NCBI RefSeq assembly: GCF_026107515.2
Contig: NZ_JAPCHW010000008.1
Location: 1-64,000, forward strand
Direction of reading: 5' to 3'
Length of the DNA stretch: 64,000 nucleotides
Origin: Glutamicibacter sp. MNS18
Lineage (GTDB): Bacteria; Actinomycetota; Actinomycetes; Actinomycetales; Micrococcaceae
The notes below the pieces were generated by a model. That model did no database searches and had not been told where the DNA came from. It saw only the letters and a list, made by a program, of their open reading frames with translations. Below are positions 43,414 through 53,298 of the stretch, in pieces (positions within the stretch are counted from its first letter, which is position 1; each line of letters opens with the position of its first letter). Both the position numbers and the translations under genes were made by a program.

Positions 43414-44094
43414 ATGGAATCGCAGACTGAACAGCCATTGCAGGGCAAGGAATTTTGGGAAGAACACTACGGTCAGGCAGAACGGATCTGGTCCGGCAAG
43501 GTGAACCCCACACTCGCCGAGATCCTGGAGCCCCTACCCGCAGGCCGGGCCCTGGACCTGGGATGCGGCGAAGGCGGGGATGCCTTCTGGCTTGCTTCGC
43601 GTGGGTGGCAGGTCACCGGCGTGGACATCTCCCAGACGGCCATTGAACGGGCACGCGAAACCGCACGGCACCTGTCCGCAGACTCCGGTAGCGTGCAGTT
43701 CATTGCCGCCGATCTGGAAACCTGGTCCGATGAACGCAGATTCGACCTGGTGACACTCAGCTTCTTCCACGCGCCCTTCGAATTCCAACGCAACGCGATC
43801 TTGGGCAAGGCCCTGGGCCGGCTTGCCCCGGGCGGGCGAATGGTGGTGCTCTCCCATGGCAGTCACCCGGTCAGCCAGGCCGCAGCGCACCATGACCACG
43901 ACCACGACCACGGTGGCCAGCAGGGGCCGAACCTGGTCACCGTGGACTCGGAACTGAGATCCCTGGGCGTGCCGGCAGACGGGTTCCAGATCCTGCAGGC
44001 CACGACCGTGCAGCGGATGATCACCGGACCCGATGGCCACCCGGCCACGATTGAGGATGTCGTTGTGGTGCTCAGGGCCGCGGACCGCCCCTAA
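43414..44094 (+). CDS. Class I SAM-dependent methyltransferase (TehB-like) with His-rich loop
   Basis: Protein of 226 aa, ATG after GGGAGGAACC. SAM-binding motif I is ALDLGCGEGGDAFWLASRG (about 45-63) and the acidic ribose-binding strand follows (VTGVDIS). Residues about 151-163 form an unusual AAHHDHDHDHGGQQG stretch that could bind a metal ion. The overall pattern resembles TehB-type methyltransferases, which detoxify oxyanions or methylate small molecules. Substrate unknown. Convergent with hutI. Confidence 0.82.
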   Translation: MESQTEQPLQGKEFWEEHYGQAERIWSGKVNPTLAEILEPLPAGRALDLGCGEGGDAFWLASRGWQVTGVDISQTAIERARETARHLSADSGSVQFIAADLETWSDERRFDLVTLSFFHAPFEFQRNAILGKALGRLAPGGRMVVLSHGSHPVSQAAAHHDHDHDHGGQQGPNLVTVDSELRSLGVPADGFQILQATTVQRMITGPDGHPATIEDVVVVLRAADRP

Positions 44095-44143
44095 GCGTGC
44101 CTCCAACGGGTTTCCGATCCCGCACAGCGTCCACGGGGCTTGC

Positions 44144-45343
44144 TCAGAACTCTCCTGCGGCCAGGACACCGGCCCGGAAGACCGGACCGGCAAGGTTCAT
44201 GCCCGGCCGATAGGCCAGGTGGGCAATCGAGGGCGCATTCAGCAGCTGGATATCGGCGCGCTTGCCAACTTCCAGGGTACCAACCGTCTGCGCGACGCCC
44301 AGCGCCAGCGCGCCGCCATAGGTGGCCGCGACGATGGCTTCCTCGATGCTCAGGTGCATTTGCAGTACCGCTGTGGTCACGCAGAAGGCCATCGACGAGG
44401 TGTAGGAGGTCCCCGGGTTGCAGTTCGAGGCAAGGGCGATCTGCACCCCTGCGTCGATGAGTTCCCGGCCCGGGGCGAATGGCATGCGGGTGGACAGGTC
44501 GCAGGCCGGCAGGCAGGTGGCCACGGTCCCGGCAATACCGCTTCGGGTGCGCGGATCCCACCGGTCCCACGAGCCGGCCAATGCAGTGATGTCGGCTGGA
44601 TCGAGGAAGTTCACATGATCAACGCTCGCCGCACCGAATTCGACGGCCAGCCGGGTACCGGGCCCTGGCCCGAGCTGGTTTCCATGCACCCGTAACCCCA
44701 GGCCGGCTTCGCGTGCCGCACCAAGCACCTGCCGGCTCTGCGCTTCGTTGAAGGCCCCGCGTTCGCAGAAGACATCCGCGTTCTGCACATAGGGTGCCAC
44801 GCGTTCAAGCATTTCCCCGCAGACCAGATCCGTGTATTGCTGCGCGTCCATCCCCTCGGGCACCAGGTGGGCGCCGAGGAATGTCACCTGGTCAACCAGC
44901 GCCGAGGCAATGCGTGCGTGGCGGGTTTCCTCCTCCACGTTCAGCCCATACCCGGTTTTGGTCTCAAGGTAGGTCGTTCCCCCGGCCAAGGCCTCGGCGA
45001 CCCGCCCGGTGACCAGCGCGGTCAGCTCTTCATCCGATGCCGCGCGGGTTGCCGCGGTGGTCACGGCAATCCCTCCCGCCGCATAGTCCTGCCCTGCCAT
45101 GCGGGCAACGAATTCCCGGCTGCGGTCTCCGGCGAAGACCAGGTGGCTGTGTGAATCCACCCAGCCGGGCAGGGCCGCCCGCTGCCCAGCATCAAGGACG
45201 GTATCGGCCTGCGGGGCCCCGGAGGCGTGACCGATCCAGGCAATCCGCTGGTCTGCGACCAGGATGGCCGCATCCCGGATCAGTGTGTGATCGGCATCCG
45301 AGGTGAAGGCCTCGGAGATATTGGTGATCAATGTGGTGCTCAT
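44144..45343 (-). CDS. hutI: Imidazolonepropionase
   Basis: Protein of 399 aa of the amidohydrolase superfamily. HxH metal motif in LPGWVDSHSHLVFAGDR (about 65-72), then KTGYGLNVEEETRHAR, a histidine-containing LRVHGNQLGPGPG and the C-terminal aspartate in LASNCNPGTSYTSSM. It hydrolyses 4-imidazolone-5-propionate to N-formimino-L-glutamate in histidine breakdown. Start overlaps the hutF stop by four bases; last gene of the hut operon. Confidence 0.94.
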   Translation of the reverse strand: MSTTLITNISEAFTSDADHTLIRDAAILVADQRIAWIGHASGAPQADTVLDAGQRAALPGWVDSHSHLVFAGDRSREFVARMAGQDYAAGGIAVTTAATRAASDEELTALVTGRVAEALAGGTTYLETKTGYGLNVEEETRHARIASALVDQVTFLGAHLVPEGMDAQQYTDLVCGEMLERVAPYVQNADVFCERGAFNEAQSRQVLGAAREAGLGLRVHGNQLGPGPGTRLAVEFGAASVDHVNFLDPADITALAGSWDRWDPRTRSGIAGTVATCLPACDLSTRMPFAPGRELIDAGVQIALASNCNPGTSYTSSMAFCVTTAVLQMHLSIEEAIVAATYGGALALGVAQTVGTLEVGKRADIQLLNAPSIAHLAYRPGMNLAGPVFRAGVLAAGEF

Positions 45344-46569
45344 GAAAACTCCGGATGCTCGGTGAAAAAGGCCGTGTAGAGATCCGCCGGATCCCCCAAG
45401 GTCGTGTGGATGCCGTCGCTGGCTACCAGCGTGCCATTGATGTGGACCTCGGCGATATCCGCGGCGGTGGCGGTCAGTGGGAGCTGTGCGGTGCGCGATC
45501 CGATGGTACGGGCGCTGCCGGTGCGCACCAGCAGGTGGTCCGCGTTGTCCTTGAGCCCCAGGGAGCGCAGGCCGCCCTCCCGGGCGGCCGCGGAGATCTC
45601 GGCCGGGGCAAAGCGCCCGCGTTCACCGCTGCGCAGGCGCTCGCCGTACTCCAGGCCGCGCTGTTCAAGATACGGGTCCAGCACCGCATGCTGGTCACTG
45701 CCCAGGCACAGCACGGCCCCGGCATCGGCGAGCTCGCGCGCCGGACCGATCCCGTCCCCCAGATCCGCCTCGGTGGTGGGACATATGACGATCCCGGCAC
45801 CCGCAGCCCCCAGGGCGGCGATATCCTCGGCGGTCAAATGGGTTGCGTGGACCGCCGAGAGCCGCGGGCCAAGAAGTCCCGTGCGCTGCAGCAACTGTGT
45901 CGGGCTCAGCCCGTAGGCTGCCTGGCATGAAGCGTTTTCGACCGGCTGTTCGGACAGATGCACATGCAGCGGCAGGGCGGGATCCAGCCCCGCGGCAATC
46001 TGCCCCAGTTCCACCGGTGAGACCGCGCGCACCGAATGGATCGCCGCACCCAGGCTCAGCAGCCCCTGCCCCGCATCCAGGTCCGCTAGCGCCGCGCCCA
46101 GCGCCTGGTGGCGGGCCAGCCACCCGGAGACATCCCCGTCGGAGAATCGCCGCTGGGTTTGGTTGAGTTCCAGGACGCCGCCGGCACTGTCCAGGCCGCC
46201 TTGCAGGTAGCAGGTATCAAGCAACACCAGCCGGATCCCCGCGGCCTGGGCAGCACGGGCCAGGGCCAGTTCCATGCCGTGGGCCTCCTCCCCGGCATAG
46301 GGAAGCCCGTTGGCGTCGTGGTGCAGGTAGTGGAATTCACCTACCGCGCTATACCCGTTGACCACCATCTCGGCGAAGACGGCGGTGGCCAGCTGCTGGT
46401 AGGCGGCCGGGGTCAACCCGGCGGCCGCTGCGTACATCTGCTCGCGCCAGGTCCAGAAGTTCCCGGCGCCACCGTCCACACCCTGGTGGGTGCGCCCGCG
46501 CAGGATCCGGTGGAAGGCGTGCGAATGGGCATTGACGGGGGCGGGAACCCGGAGGGTCCGTGTACTCAC
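45340..46569 (-). CDS. hutF: Formimidoylglutamate deiminase
   Basis: Protein of 409 aa, amidohydrolase fold: metal HxH in VNAHSHAFHRILRGR, LHVHLSEQPVEN, VHATHLTAEDI and the aspartate in LCLGSDQHAVLDPYLE. It deaminates N-formimino-L-glutamate to N-formyl-L-glutamate and ammonia. Presence of hutF means the pathway ends through formylglutamate, which then needs a deformylase. The neighbouring M20 hydrolase is the only local candidate. Four-base overlap with both neighbours. Confidence 0.92.
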   Translation of the reverse strand: MSTRTLRVPAPVNAHSHAFHRILRGRTHQGVDGGAGNFWTWREQMYAAAAGLTPAAYQQLATAVFAEMVVNGYSAVGEFHYLHHDANGLPYAGEEAHGMELALARAAQAAGIRLVLLDTCYLQGGLDSAGGVLELNQTQRRFSDGDVSGWLARHQALGAALADLDAGQGLLSLGAAIHSVRAVSPVELGQIAAGLDPALPLHVHLSEQPVENASCQAAYGLSPTQLLQRTGLLGPRLSAVHATHLTAEDIAALGAAGAGIVICPTTEADLGDGIGPARELADAGAVLCLGSDQHAVLDPYLEQRGLEYGERLRSGERGRFAPAEISAAAREGGLRSLGLKDNADHLLVRTGSARTIGSRTAQLPLTATAADIAEVHINGTLVASDGIHTTLGDPADLYTAFFTEHPEFS

Positions 46570-47849
46570 AGCAGGTCCTCCAGTGCGTCGGCGAGCGCCA
46601 GCACGCCGGCGGCCGCGTCATCGTCCTCGACATATTCCTCGGGTGAGTGGCTGATGCCCGAGGGGTTGCGTACATAGAGCATTCCCGAGGGGACTGCCGC
46701 GGCCAGCACCCCGGCATCGTGGCCGGCACCGGTGGGTAGCAGCGGGGCGTCGGGAACCAGTCGGCGCACCGAGCCGGACAGCGAGCGGGTCAGTGCCGCG
46801 TCGAAGTGCACCGTGGCGGACAAGGACTCCTCGGTGAGGTTCACCGTGCACCCCTCGAAGGCCGCGAACTTCTGGGCCTGACCGTGGATCTTCTCCACGA
46901 GCATCGCCGTAACGGCGTCATCCGGGTGGCGCACATCGAGCCACAGATCCACCCGTGAGGCGATGACATTGGTTCCACCGGGTACCGGTTCCACACGTCC
47001 CACGGTGGCCCGGGCGTTGTCCTGTGCCGCGGCGATCTGTCGTACCGCCACAATGCTTTGCGAGGCCGCGATCATCGGGTCGGAGCGGTCGGTCATCAGC
47101 GTGGTGCCGGCATGGTTGCCCTGGCCGGAGAAGGACAGGCGCCAGCGGCCGTGCCCGAGGATCGTATCGCCCACGGCGATGGCCGGACCGCGTCCGGCAT
47201 GGTCGGTGTACTCCTCGGAGTTCAGCCCCTTGCCCTGTTCCACATGCAGCTCGATGAAATCCCCGATACGTCCCAACTCGACCTCGTCGCGGCCCATCCG
47301 GGCCGGGTCCAGGCCGTTGGCCCTGGCCACCTCTGCGAAGGTGTTTCCCTGCGCATCACGCAGGTTCAGCGCCTTGGCCGGATCGATGGCGCCGGTGAGC
47401 AGGCGCGATCCCAGGCAAGCCACCCCGAAGCGGGACCCTTCCTCCTCGGGGAAGACCGTCAGCGCCAGTGCCCGGTGGCGTACCAGGGTGCCTGCCGCTT
47501 CGCGTTCGGCGAGCAGGTCGTAGGCGGCCAGGGCACTGGCAACCCCCAGTGGCCCGTCGAAGGCCCCGCCGCCGGGCACCGAGTCCAGGTGTGATCCGGT
47601 CACCAGGGCGCCGCGGCGCGATGCCTCGTCCTTGGCCGAACCCGGCATATCCCACCAGGCCCAGATGATGCCGTTGGCATCGGTGCAGACCTCAAGGCCG
47701 CGGCGGCTTGCCTCGGCAATGAACCATTCGCGCAGGGTGATCTCGGCGTTGGAGTACACCGGGCGAGAGTATCCCCCGCGCTTGGCGTCCTGGCCCACAT
47801 CGGCAATGGCTGCCAGCAGGGTATTGACGGTTTGGGTGTTCACGTTCAC
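46566..47849 (-). CDS. M20-family amidohydrolase (allantoate/N-carbamoyl amino-acid hydrolase-like)
   Basis: Protein of 427 aa from GTG 47849 (MNVNTQTVNTLLAAI), with AGGAACC directly upstream; the open frame to 47915 lacks support. Metal ligands appear in TGSHLDSVPGGGAFDGPLGV, FPEEEGSRFG, ELHVEQGKGL, and a late histidine in AGHDAG. Family members hydrolyse N-carbamoyl or ureido groups. Inside a hut operon that contains hutF and no hutG, it may deformylate N-formyl-L-glutamate, a non-orthologous replacement. That role is inference; allantoate amidohydrolase is the name transferred by similarity. Confidence 0.82.
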   Translation of the reverse strand: MNVNTQTVNTLLAAIADVGQDAKRGGYSRPVYSNAEITLREWFIAEASRRGLEVCTDANGIIWAWWDMPGSAKDEASRRGALVTGSHLDSVPGGGAFDGPLGVASALAAYDLLAEREAAGTLVRHRALALTVFPEEEGSRFGVACLGSRLLTGAIDPAKALNLRDAQGNTFAEVARANGLDPARMGRDEVELGRIGDFIELHVEQGKGLNSEEYTDHAGRGPAIAVGDTILGHGRWRLSFSGQGNHAGTTLMTDRSDPMIAASQSIVAVRQIAAAQDNARATVGRVEPVPGGTNVIASRVDLWLDVRHPDDAVTAMLVEKIHGQAQKFAAFEGCTVNLTEESLSATVHFDAALTRSLSGSVRRLVPDAPLLPTGAGHDAGVLAAAVPSGMLYVRNPSGISHSPEEYVEDDDAAAGVLALADALEDLL

Positions 47850-47948
47850 GGTTCCTATCTGCCGACCCTCGGGTAGGCAATGGGTATGGCGATCAGCCAG
47901 GTCAGGGCCACGCACTGTGCCGGTGCGCCGCCCAATCCGGGTGGCCGG

Positions 47949-49628
47949 TTACCGGGCCATCGGGATGCGCACGCCGCGCTCGTTGGCGACGTCCACCGCA
48001 CGCTGGTAGCCGGCGTCCACATGGCGGATCACGCCCATGCCCGGGTCGTTGGTCAGCAGCGCCTCGAGCTTGGCCGCGGCCAGCTCGGTGCCGTCGGCCA
48101 GGGACACCTGGCCGGCATGGATGGAACGGCCGATGCCCACCCCGCCACCGTGGTGGATGGACACCCAGGTCGCGCCGGAGCTGGTGGCGGTCAGCGCGTT
48201 GAGCAGCGGCCAGTCGGCGATGGCGTCCGAGCCGTCCTTCATCGCCTCGGTCTCGCGGTAGGGGGAAGCCACCGAACCGGAGTCCAGGTGGTCGCGGCCG
48301 ATCACGATCGGGGCCGAGACCTTGCCCTCGGCGACCAGCCGGTTGAACAGCAGGCCCGCCTTCTGGCGTTCGTTGTAGCCCAACCAGCAGATGCGCGCCG
48401 GCAGCCCCTCGTACTCCACGTGTTCCTGGGCGGCATCCAGCCAGCGATGCAGGTGGGCGTTCTCCGGGAAGAGTTCCTTCAGCGCCTCGTCGGTGACCCG
48501 GATGTCCTCGGGGTCCCCGGACAGCGCCACCCAGCGGAAGGGGCCCAGCCCCTCGCAGAACAGCGGGCGGATGTAGGCCGGGACGAAACCGGGGAATTCG
48601 AAGGCCCGCTGGTAACCGCCCTGGCGGGCCTCGTCGCGGATCGAGTTGCCGTAGTCGAAGACCTCGGCGCCGATGTCCTGGAAGCCGACCATGGCCTCGA
48701 CATGGGCCGCCATCGCGGCCTGGGCCTTCTTGGTGAAGCCGACCTCGTCGGCCTTGGCCTCGGCTTCCCACTGCTCGACGGTGTACTCCACCGGCAGGTA
48801 GGACAGCGGGTCGTGGGCGGAGGTCTGGTCGGTGACGATGTCGATCTCGATCTCCCCGGCCTTCTGACGGCGCAGCAGTTCCGGGAAGACCACCGCGGCA
48901 TTGCCCACAAAACCGACCGACAGTGCACGTTTCTCGTTCCTGGCGGCGGTGACCTTGGCGATGGCGGCGTCCAGGTCCAGCTCGACGTCATCCAGGTAGC
49001 GCTTGCCCAGTCGGCGGCACAGCCGGTCCTCGGAGACATCGACGATCAGGCAGGCGCCCCCGTTCAGGGTGACGGCCAGTGGCTGGGCGCCGCCCATACC
49101 GCCGCAGCCGCCGGTCAGCGTCAGGGTGCCGGCCAGGGTGCCGCCGAAGCGCTTCACACCGATCGCGGCGAAGGTTTCATAGGTGCCCTGCAGGATGCCC
49201 TGGGTGCCGATGTAGATCCAGGAGCCCGCGGTCATCTGCCCGTACATCATCAACCCCTCGGCCTCCAGCTTGCGGAACTCGGGCCAGGTGGCCCAGTCCC
49301 CGACCAGGTTGGAGTTGGCGATCAGGACGCGCGGCGCCCACTTGTTGGTGCGGAACACGCCAACCGGCTTGCCGGACTGCACCAGCAGGGTCTCGTCCTC
49401 TTCCAGGTCGGTCAGCGTCGTGATGATCGCATCGTAGGCTTCCCAGGAGCGCGCCGCCCGTCCGGTGCCGCCGTAGACAACCAGGTCCTCGGGGCGTTCG
49501 GCGACCTCGGGGTCGAGGTTGTTCATCAGCATGCGCAACGGGGCTTCGGTCTGCCAGCTCTTGGCCGTCAGCGTGGTGCCGCGCGGGGAGCGGATGACGC
49601 GCGATGGATCATGTTGGGTGAAGCTCAT
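47949..49628 (-). CDS. hutU: Urocanate hydratase
   Basis: Protein of 559 aa, full length for the family. Diagnostic segments: [38 protein letters not shown], the urocanase signature [18 protein letters not shown] and [31 protein letters not shown]. It uses tightly bound NAD+ to hydrate urocanate to imidazolonepropionate. Start overlaps the IclR stop by four bases. hutH (histidine ammonia-lyase), needed to make urocanate, is not in the window. Confidence 0.96.
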   Translation of the reverse strand: MSFTQHDPSRVIRSPRGTTLTAKSWQTEAPLRMLMNNLDPEVAERPEDLVVYGGTGRAARSWEAYDAIITTLTDLEEDETLLVQSGKPVGVFRTNKWAPRVLIANSNLVGDWATWPEFRKLEAEGLMMYGQMTAGSWIYIGTQGILQGTYETFAAIGVKRFGGTLAGTLTLTGGCGGMGGAQPLAVTLNGGACLIVDVSEDRLCRRLGKRYLDDVELDLDAAIAKVTAARNEKRALSVGFVGNAAVVFPELLRRQKAGEIEIDIVTDQTSAHDPLSYLPVEYTVEQWEAEAKADEVGFTKKAQAAMAAHVEAMVGFQDIGAEVFDYGNSIRDEARQGGYQRAFEFPGFVPAYIRPLFCEGLGPFRWVALSGDPEDIRVTDEALKELFPENAHLHRWLDAAQEHVEYEGLPARICWLGYNERQKAGLLFNRLVAEGKVSAPIVIGRDHLDSGSVASPYRETEAMKDGSDAIADWPLLNALTATSSGATWVSIHHGGGVGIGRSIHAGQVSLADGTELAAAKLEALLTNDPGMGVIRHVDAGYQRAVDVANERGVRIPMAR

Positions 49629-50326
49629 GGCTGGTTCTCCTGTGGGTAGGCGGTCAGTACGTTGCGGGCCTCGGCGGTCACTTGTTCGCCAATGGCCGCG
49701 ATCTTTTCAGGGTTCATGCGGTAGCTGGGGGCGACCACGCTCAGTGCGGCGATCACCCGGGTCCCGGTGACGGTTCCGTCCGCTGCGTGGGTCTGCACGG
49801 AGACCGGCGCGGAAATGGCCGTCACATCGGCCTCGACTCCGCGGTCCACCACCACGTAGCCGGGTGCGGGTATCTCCCCGGTCAGAACCACGCCGGCGGC
49901 ACTGCCCTCCAGGGGGACGGTGCGCCCCACCCAGGAAGCGTGACGCACCGAATGCGTGCCCTCACGCATCGCGAGGTACAGGCCTTGGTCCCCACCGGGG
50001 CCGTGATGGGCCCGGACGATGACGTAGGCCGATTCGCCCGTGGCGTCCACGATCCGTTCCAGCGCCGGTGTGGCCAGGGAAATGATGGATTCGTGGCTCA
50101 GCGCCTGGGCACCGAGCTGCACAATGCGCAACCCCGGCCGGTAAGCACCGTCTTCATCCTTGCGGACATAACCGGTGGATTCCAGGGTGCGCAGCAGGCG
50201 CAGTGCGGTGGATGCGGACAGGTCCGTTCCGCGCGCCGCGTCGGCCAGCGTCAGGAATCCTGCATCGCACACCGAACCCAGCAGTTGCAGTGCGCGTTCG
50301 ACGGTACGCGTTGACGGTTCGGCCAC
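49625..50326 (-). CDS. IclR-family transcriptional regulator of the hut operon
   Basis: Protein of 233 aa. Winged helix-turn-helix [50 protein letters not shown], followed by a GAF-like IclR effector domain ([34 protein letters not shown]). It is the first gene of the hut operon and probably controls it in response to urocanate. An inverted repeat GTTTCA-N5-TGAAAC lies about 73 bases upstream. Confidence 0.9.
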   Translation of the reverse strand: MAEPSTRTVERALQLLGSVCDAGFLTLADAARGTDLSASTALRLLRTLESTGYVRKDEDGAYRPGLRIVQLGAQALSHESIISLATPALERIVDATGESAYVIVRAHHGPGGDQGLYLAMREGTHSVRHASWVGRTVPLEGSAAGVVLTGEIPAPGYVVVDRGVEADVTAISAPVSVQTHAADGTVTGTRVIAALSVVAPSYRMNPEKIAAIGEQVTAEARNVLTAYPQENQP

Positions 50327-50398
50327 GGTGAGACTCCCGAAAGTTGGTGTTTGGCTGGTAAAACCGAGTGCCCGAGGTTACCCTCGTCACACAAGGTG

Positions 50399-50415
50399 TT
50401 TCACTAATTGAAACG
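50399..50415. promoter_or_regulatory. IclR-type operator candidate before the hut operon
   Basis: GTTTCA (50399-50404) and TGAAAC (50410-50415) form a perfect inverted repeat with a five-base spacer, with a further half-site TTTCA at 50421. IclR proteins often bind such GTTTC/GAAAC half-sites. The rest of 50327-50621 shows no gene or other clear signal. Confidence 0.5.
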
Positions 50416-50621
50416 CGTATTTCACTGAATGGCAATAGCTGGACCAAAATTTTCCTTGGAGGGGTCGTCTTCCTGAGCGCCGCCATCGCTTGCGCCGGAC
50501 AGTCCAACTGGCGACAGCCATAGCGGTCGCAGTTCGAAGGCGGTTCCGAAAAGGCACTCATCCCGCACTGACCCGCCTCAAGACATGGGCAACGAAAGTT
50601 GCCGGCAATGCGTCGATCCTG

Positions 50622-50651
50622 TTGGCACAATAGTTGGCTTATCGGTATTAT
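50622..50651 (+). promoter_or_regulatory. Promoter of the AbiE-like pair, leaderless transcript likely
   Basis: TTGGCA (50622-50627), 18-base spacer, TATTAT (50646-50651), then six bases to ATG 50658. This near-consensus sigma-70-type promoter would start transcription at or next to the A of the ATG, and there is no ribosome binding site. Confidence 0.55.
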
Positions 50652-50657
50652 TGTGTC

Positions 50658-51341
50658 ATGACTGTGATGACTACCGCCGAAACCGCGAAGCTTCTCGGGG
50701 TGAGCTCCGAGGCGGTTCGGAAAATGCTGAAAACCGGCCGCTTGGAACAAACCAGTGTCGCTGGCCGCACGATCCTGATTGATGCTGGCTCAGCTCACCG
50801 CGTGCATCGGGAAGGCAAGCGTTCAGGACGTCTTTGGGCGCAGCGTACCGCCTGGGCGGCGCTGAGCCTCTTGTCGGGCGCTGAGGTCTCTTGGCTGTCA
50901 GCGAGCGAATTGTGGCGGTTGCGTAAAAGACTCGCCTCCCTTTCGGCCGAAGAGCTCCATCAGTTGGCACGCAACCGAGCTACTTCACACCGCTATCGAG
51001 GCGGCGAGGCGGCGAAACAGAAACTCTCCAAAGTCGTGGCGGTCACCGGCATCGGGGCGCTGGAGGATCCCCTTCTGGCCAATACCTTCGGACTCGCCTC
51101 CGGAACAGGCACCCTGGAAGGCTATGCAAGGACCGGCTTCATTGAGAAGAACGTTCGGAAACTGGGATTGAGGGAAGATCCTGCCGGGGACATCCTTATC
51201 AGGGAACTCGATTTTGTACAGCCTCTGGTAAGCGGCCATCTCCCGATAGCAGCGATCGCTGTTGATTTGATGGACTCACTGTCCACCCGTGAACGCTCAG
51301 CGGGCCGAGCCAAGTTAGAAGAGCTACTGCATGCCATCTGA
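50658..51341 (+). CDS. Helix-turn-helix protein, AbiEi-like antitoxin candidate
   Basis: Protein of 227 aa from ATG 50658 (MTVMTTAETAKLLGVSS). Residues 1-45 form an excisionase/MerR-type DNA-binding domain (TAETAKLLGVSSEAVRKMLKTGRLEQT). The C-terminal part (DFVQPLVSGHLPIAAIAVDLMDSLSTRERSAG) is seen in actinobacterial proteins encoded before nucleotidyltransferases. The gene overlaps the next by 11 bases. With that partner it is probably the antitoxin/autorepressor of a type IV-like pair. The assignment rests on gene order and motifs, not on a traced homologue. Confidence 0.65.
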   Translation: MTVMTTAETAKLLGVSSEAVRKMLKTGRLEQTSVAGRTILIDAGSAHRVHREGKRSGRLWAQRTAWAALSLLSGAEVSWLSASELWRLRKRLASLSAEELHQLARNRATSHRYRGGEAAKQKLSKVVAVTGIGALEDPLLANTFGLASGTGTLEGYARTGFIEKNVRKLGLREDPAGDILIRELDFVQPLVSGHLPIAAIAVDLMDSLSTRERSAGRAKLEELLHAI

Positions 51342-52146
51342 GAACCACGCACGCCCTGCAGTGAGCGTCACGATCCCTCCGGCCGGTTGGGCCGCGCCAT
51401 GGCCTCAATGCCTGGAACTGGCCCAAGCGCTGGATTCCTCGAAATGGACCTTGATCGGTGGGCTGATGGTGCAACTTCATGCTGTGGTGGCGAACTTGCC
51501 CATGATCCGGCCCACGACTGATGTTGATGTGGTCCTGCACGTGGAAACCGGATCAGTCTCCGGGCCGGAAGTCACCCGTACGCTGAATCAGCTCGGGTAC
51601 ACCCTCCAAACACCGTTAAGTACTGCGTCGCCAGCGCACCGTTTCATCCGGCAGCGCGAGGGGATGAAAGAGTCGATCGATGTGATGGTCGCGGATCATG
51701 GTGTTTCCAAGCCTCCGCTGACCCTTGGGGGCCGTGAACCCTTCCTGGTTCCGGCCGGCACGCAGGCGCTGAAACGCACCCTGAACTGCCGTGTCATGGA
51801 TGTTGCCGGCGAGTTAGTCACCACGCTGAGCATCCCGAGCGTTCTGGCTGCAGTGGTCTTGAAGGCCGCGGCCTACCGAGAGGATTCCAGGGACCGGGAA
51901 CGACATCTGGAGGACGCTGCACTACTGTCGACGATGCTTGGGGATCCGCTGGCACTGGTGCCGCAGCTTCAAGGATCTGACCGCTCGCGAATCATCTCTA
52001 TGCATCACCAACTCTCGGATCCGCATCACCCAGCGTGGGCAAGATTCGATGAAGAGCATCGTCATAAAGGCCAATATGCTCTGGAGATCCTGGCGAGCAA
52101 TCCCCAAGATTTCGAGCTGGATAACGATCTGGGCCCCGCATTCTAG
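51331..52146 (+). CDS. Nucleotidyltransferase-fold protein, AbiEii-like toxin candidate
   Basis: Protein of 271 aa. The core KWTLIGGLMVQLHAVVANLPMIRPTTDVDVVLHV has the nucleotidyltransferase pattern (GG helix followed by TxDxD, about 37-70). KTD-like metal aspartates are present, and VLAAVVLKAAAYREDSRDRERHLEDAALL resembles the helical region of AbiEii/MenT proteins. Such toxins transfer nucleotides to RNA or proteins and can give phage resistance. It overlaps the antitoxin candidate, a usual arrangement. No activity is proven by sequence. Confidence 0.65.
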   Translation: MPSENHARPAVSVTIPPAGWAAPWPQCLELAQALDSSKWTLIGGLMVQLHAVVANLPMIRPTTDVDVVLHVETGSVSGPEVTRTLNQLGYTLQTPLSTASPAHRFIRQREGMKESIDVMVADHGVSKPPLTLGGREPFLVPAGTQALKRTLNCRVMDVAGELVTTLSIPSVLAAVVLKAAAYREDSRDRERHLEDAALLSTMLGDPLALVPQLQGSDRSRIISMHHQLSDPHHPAWARFDEEHRHKGQYALEILASNPQDFELDNDLGPAF

Positions 52147-52149
52147 ACT

Positions 52150-53290
52150 TCAGCACCCAGGTTATTCGGTGTCCTCGGCGCAATTCGCCCCGGCCGACTG
52201 CCGGAGTGGATGCGACGGCTGCGACGGCTGTGTGAATTCGTCCTGGAGCGCCTCTGGGACTGGTCCGCCCGCTCCGGGGCGAGGATGCTCTGGCCGCTAG
52301 CCGGCAATGCCGCTCGTGCCCGTCGGCGCGTTCACGATATCCAGCACATCGGGCAGGTAGCGCAGGTACCAATACACCAGATCGCTACTCGGTGACGTGC
52401 TTCCGTAGCTCGCAGTCTTCCACGACGTATAGCGCCCTGCATGCTCGTGTGGGGCTCTCACATCGGACGCACTAGCCCCAGAACACGTCCCACGGTGGCT
52501 TCTTTGCCCCGATTTCCTCATCGACCACTAGCTGCAGGTCCACTGGTAACAACTCAGTAGCAGTGTTCGCGCGTTCGCCAGTAAAGGGGATGACGAGGTT
52601 TTCAGCAGTCAAATGCAGCGATCTGCTCCACGGTGCTGAACTCCAGAGCTTCGACCACCTGACGTGCCTTGGCCACAGTTGGGTGAGCAAGCGACGCGTG
52701 CTTCGATCTGCCAGCAGAACGGGTCCCGGAGTAACAGCCTCGCAGTTCAGAGTCGGTCACAATTCGGGTTCGCCCCACTGCCCACGGTGGGGAGTCATGG
52801 AATGGAAGGTATACCGGCTAAAACAAACACGCTAAGGCCCTCACACGGCCACCTTCCTGGGTTAGAGCCAGTTCTCCTTTTCGATCCGTAAACCAGCCAG
52901 ATGCTGCTCATGTTGAGTGATCCATGAGCGCGAAGAAGTGCCGAATCTGGAACCACGGTTATGAAGCTCCTCGATGACAAGAGGGCAACACATCAAGAGT
53001 TTACGGAACACGCCGCCACTGCATGGAAGTAATGCCCCATGCCAAGCGTGCAGGAAACCTATCCTGCCAACTGATGAACCGACCGACGCGACCGACGCGG
53101 TACCCCATCACCTTTTGCTTGTCTTGACTGTCCAACCCTTAGTTGGACTATCAAGGCAAGACTCTGCCCTCAGCCCTCCCTTTGCTCCCTCTGCGGTTGC
53201 ACCCCTTCGGCTTAGTGTCAACGTGAGGAACTGGGCTGGGCAGTAATAAAAATAGAGTTTGAACGTAGTGAAGGCCTTTAACGCCCGAGG
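52150..53290. other. Gene-poor, probably decayed region
   Basis: No convincing reading frame over about 1.1 kb. Short minus-strand frames near 52300-52700 give coding-like fragments in different frames (SDLVYWYLRYLPDVLDIVN; LVIPFTGERANTATELL; ARQVVEALEFSTVEQIAAF), as expected of a frameshifted relic. Further right, GTCCAAC-N5-GTTGGAC near 53130-53150 forms a hairpin. Base composition becomes less GC-rich towards 53.2 kb. Confidence 0.4.
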
Positions 53291-53298
53291 TTAAATAT

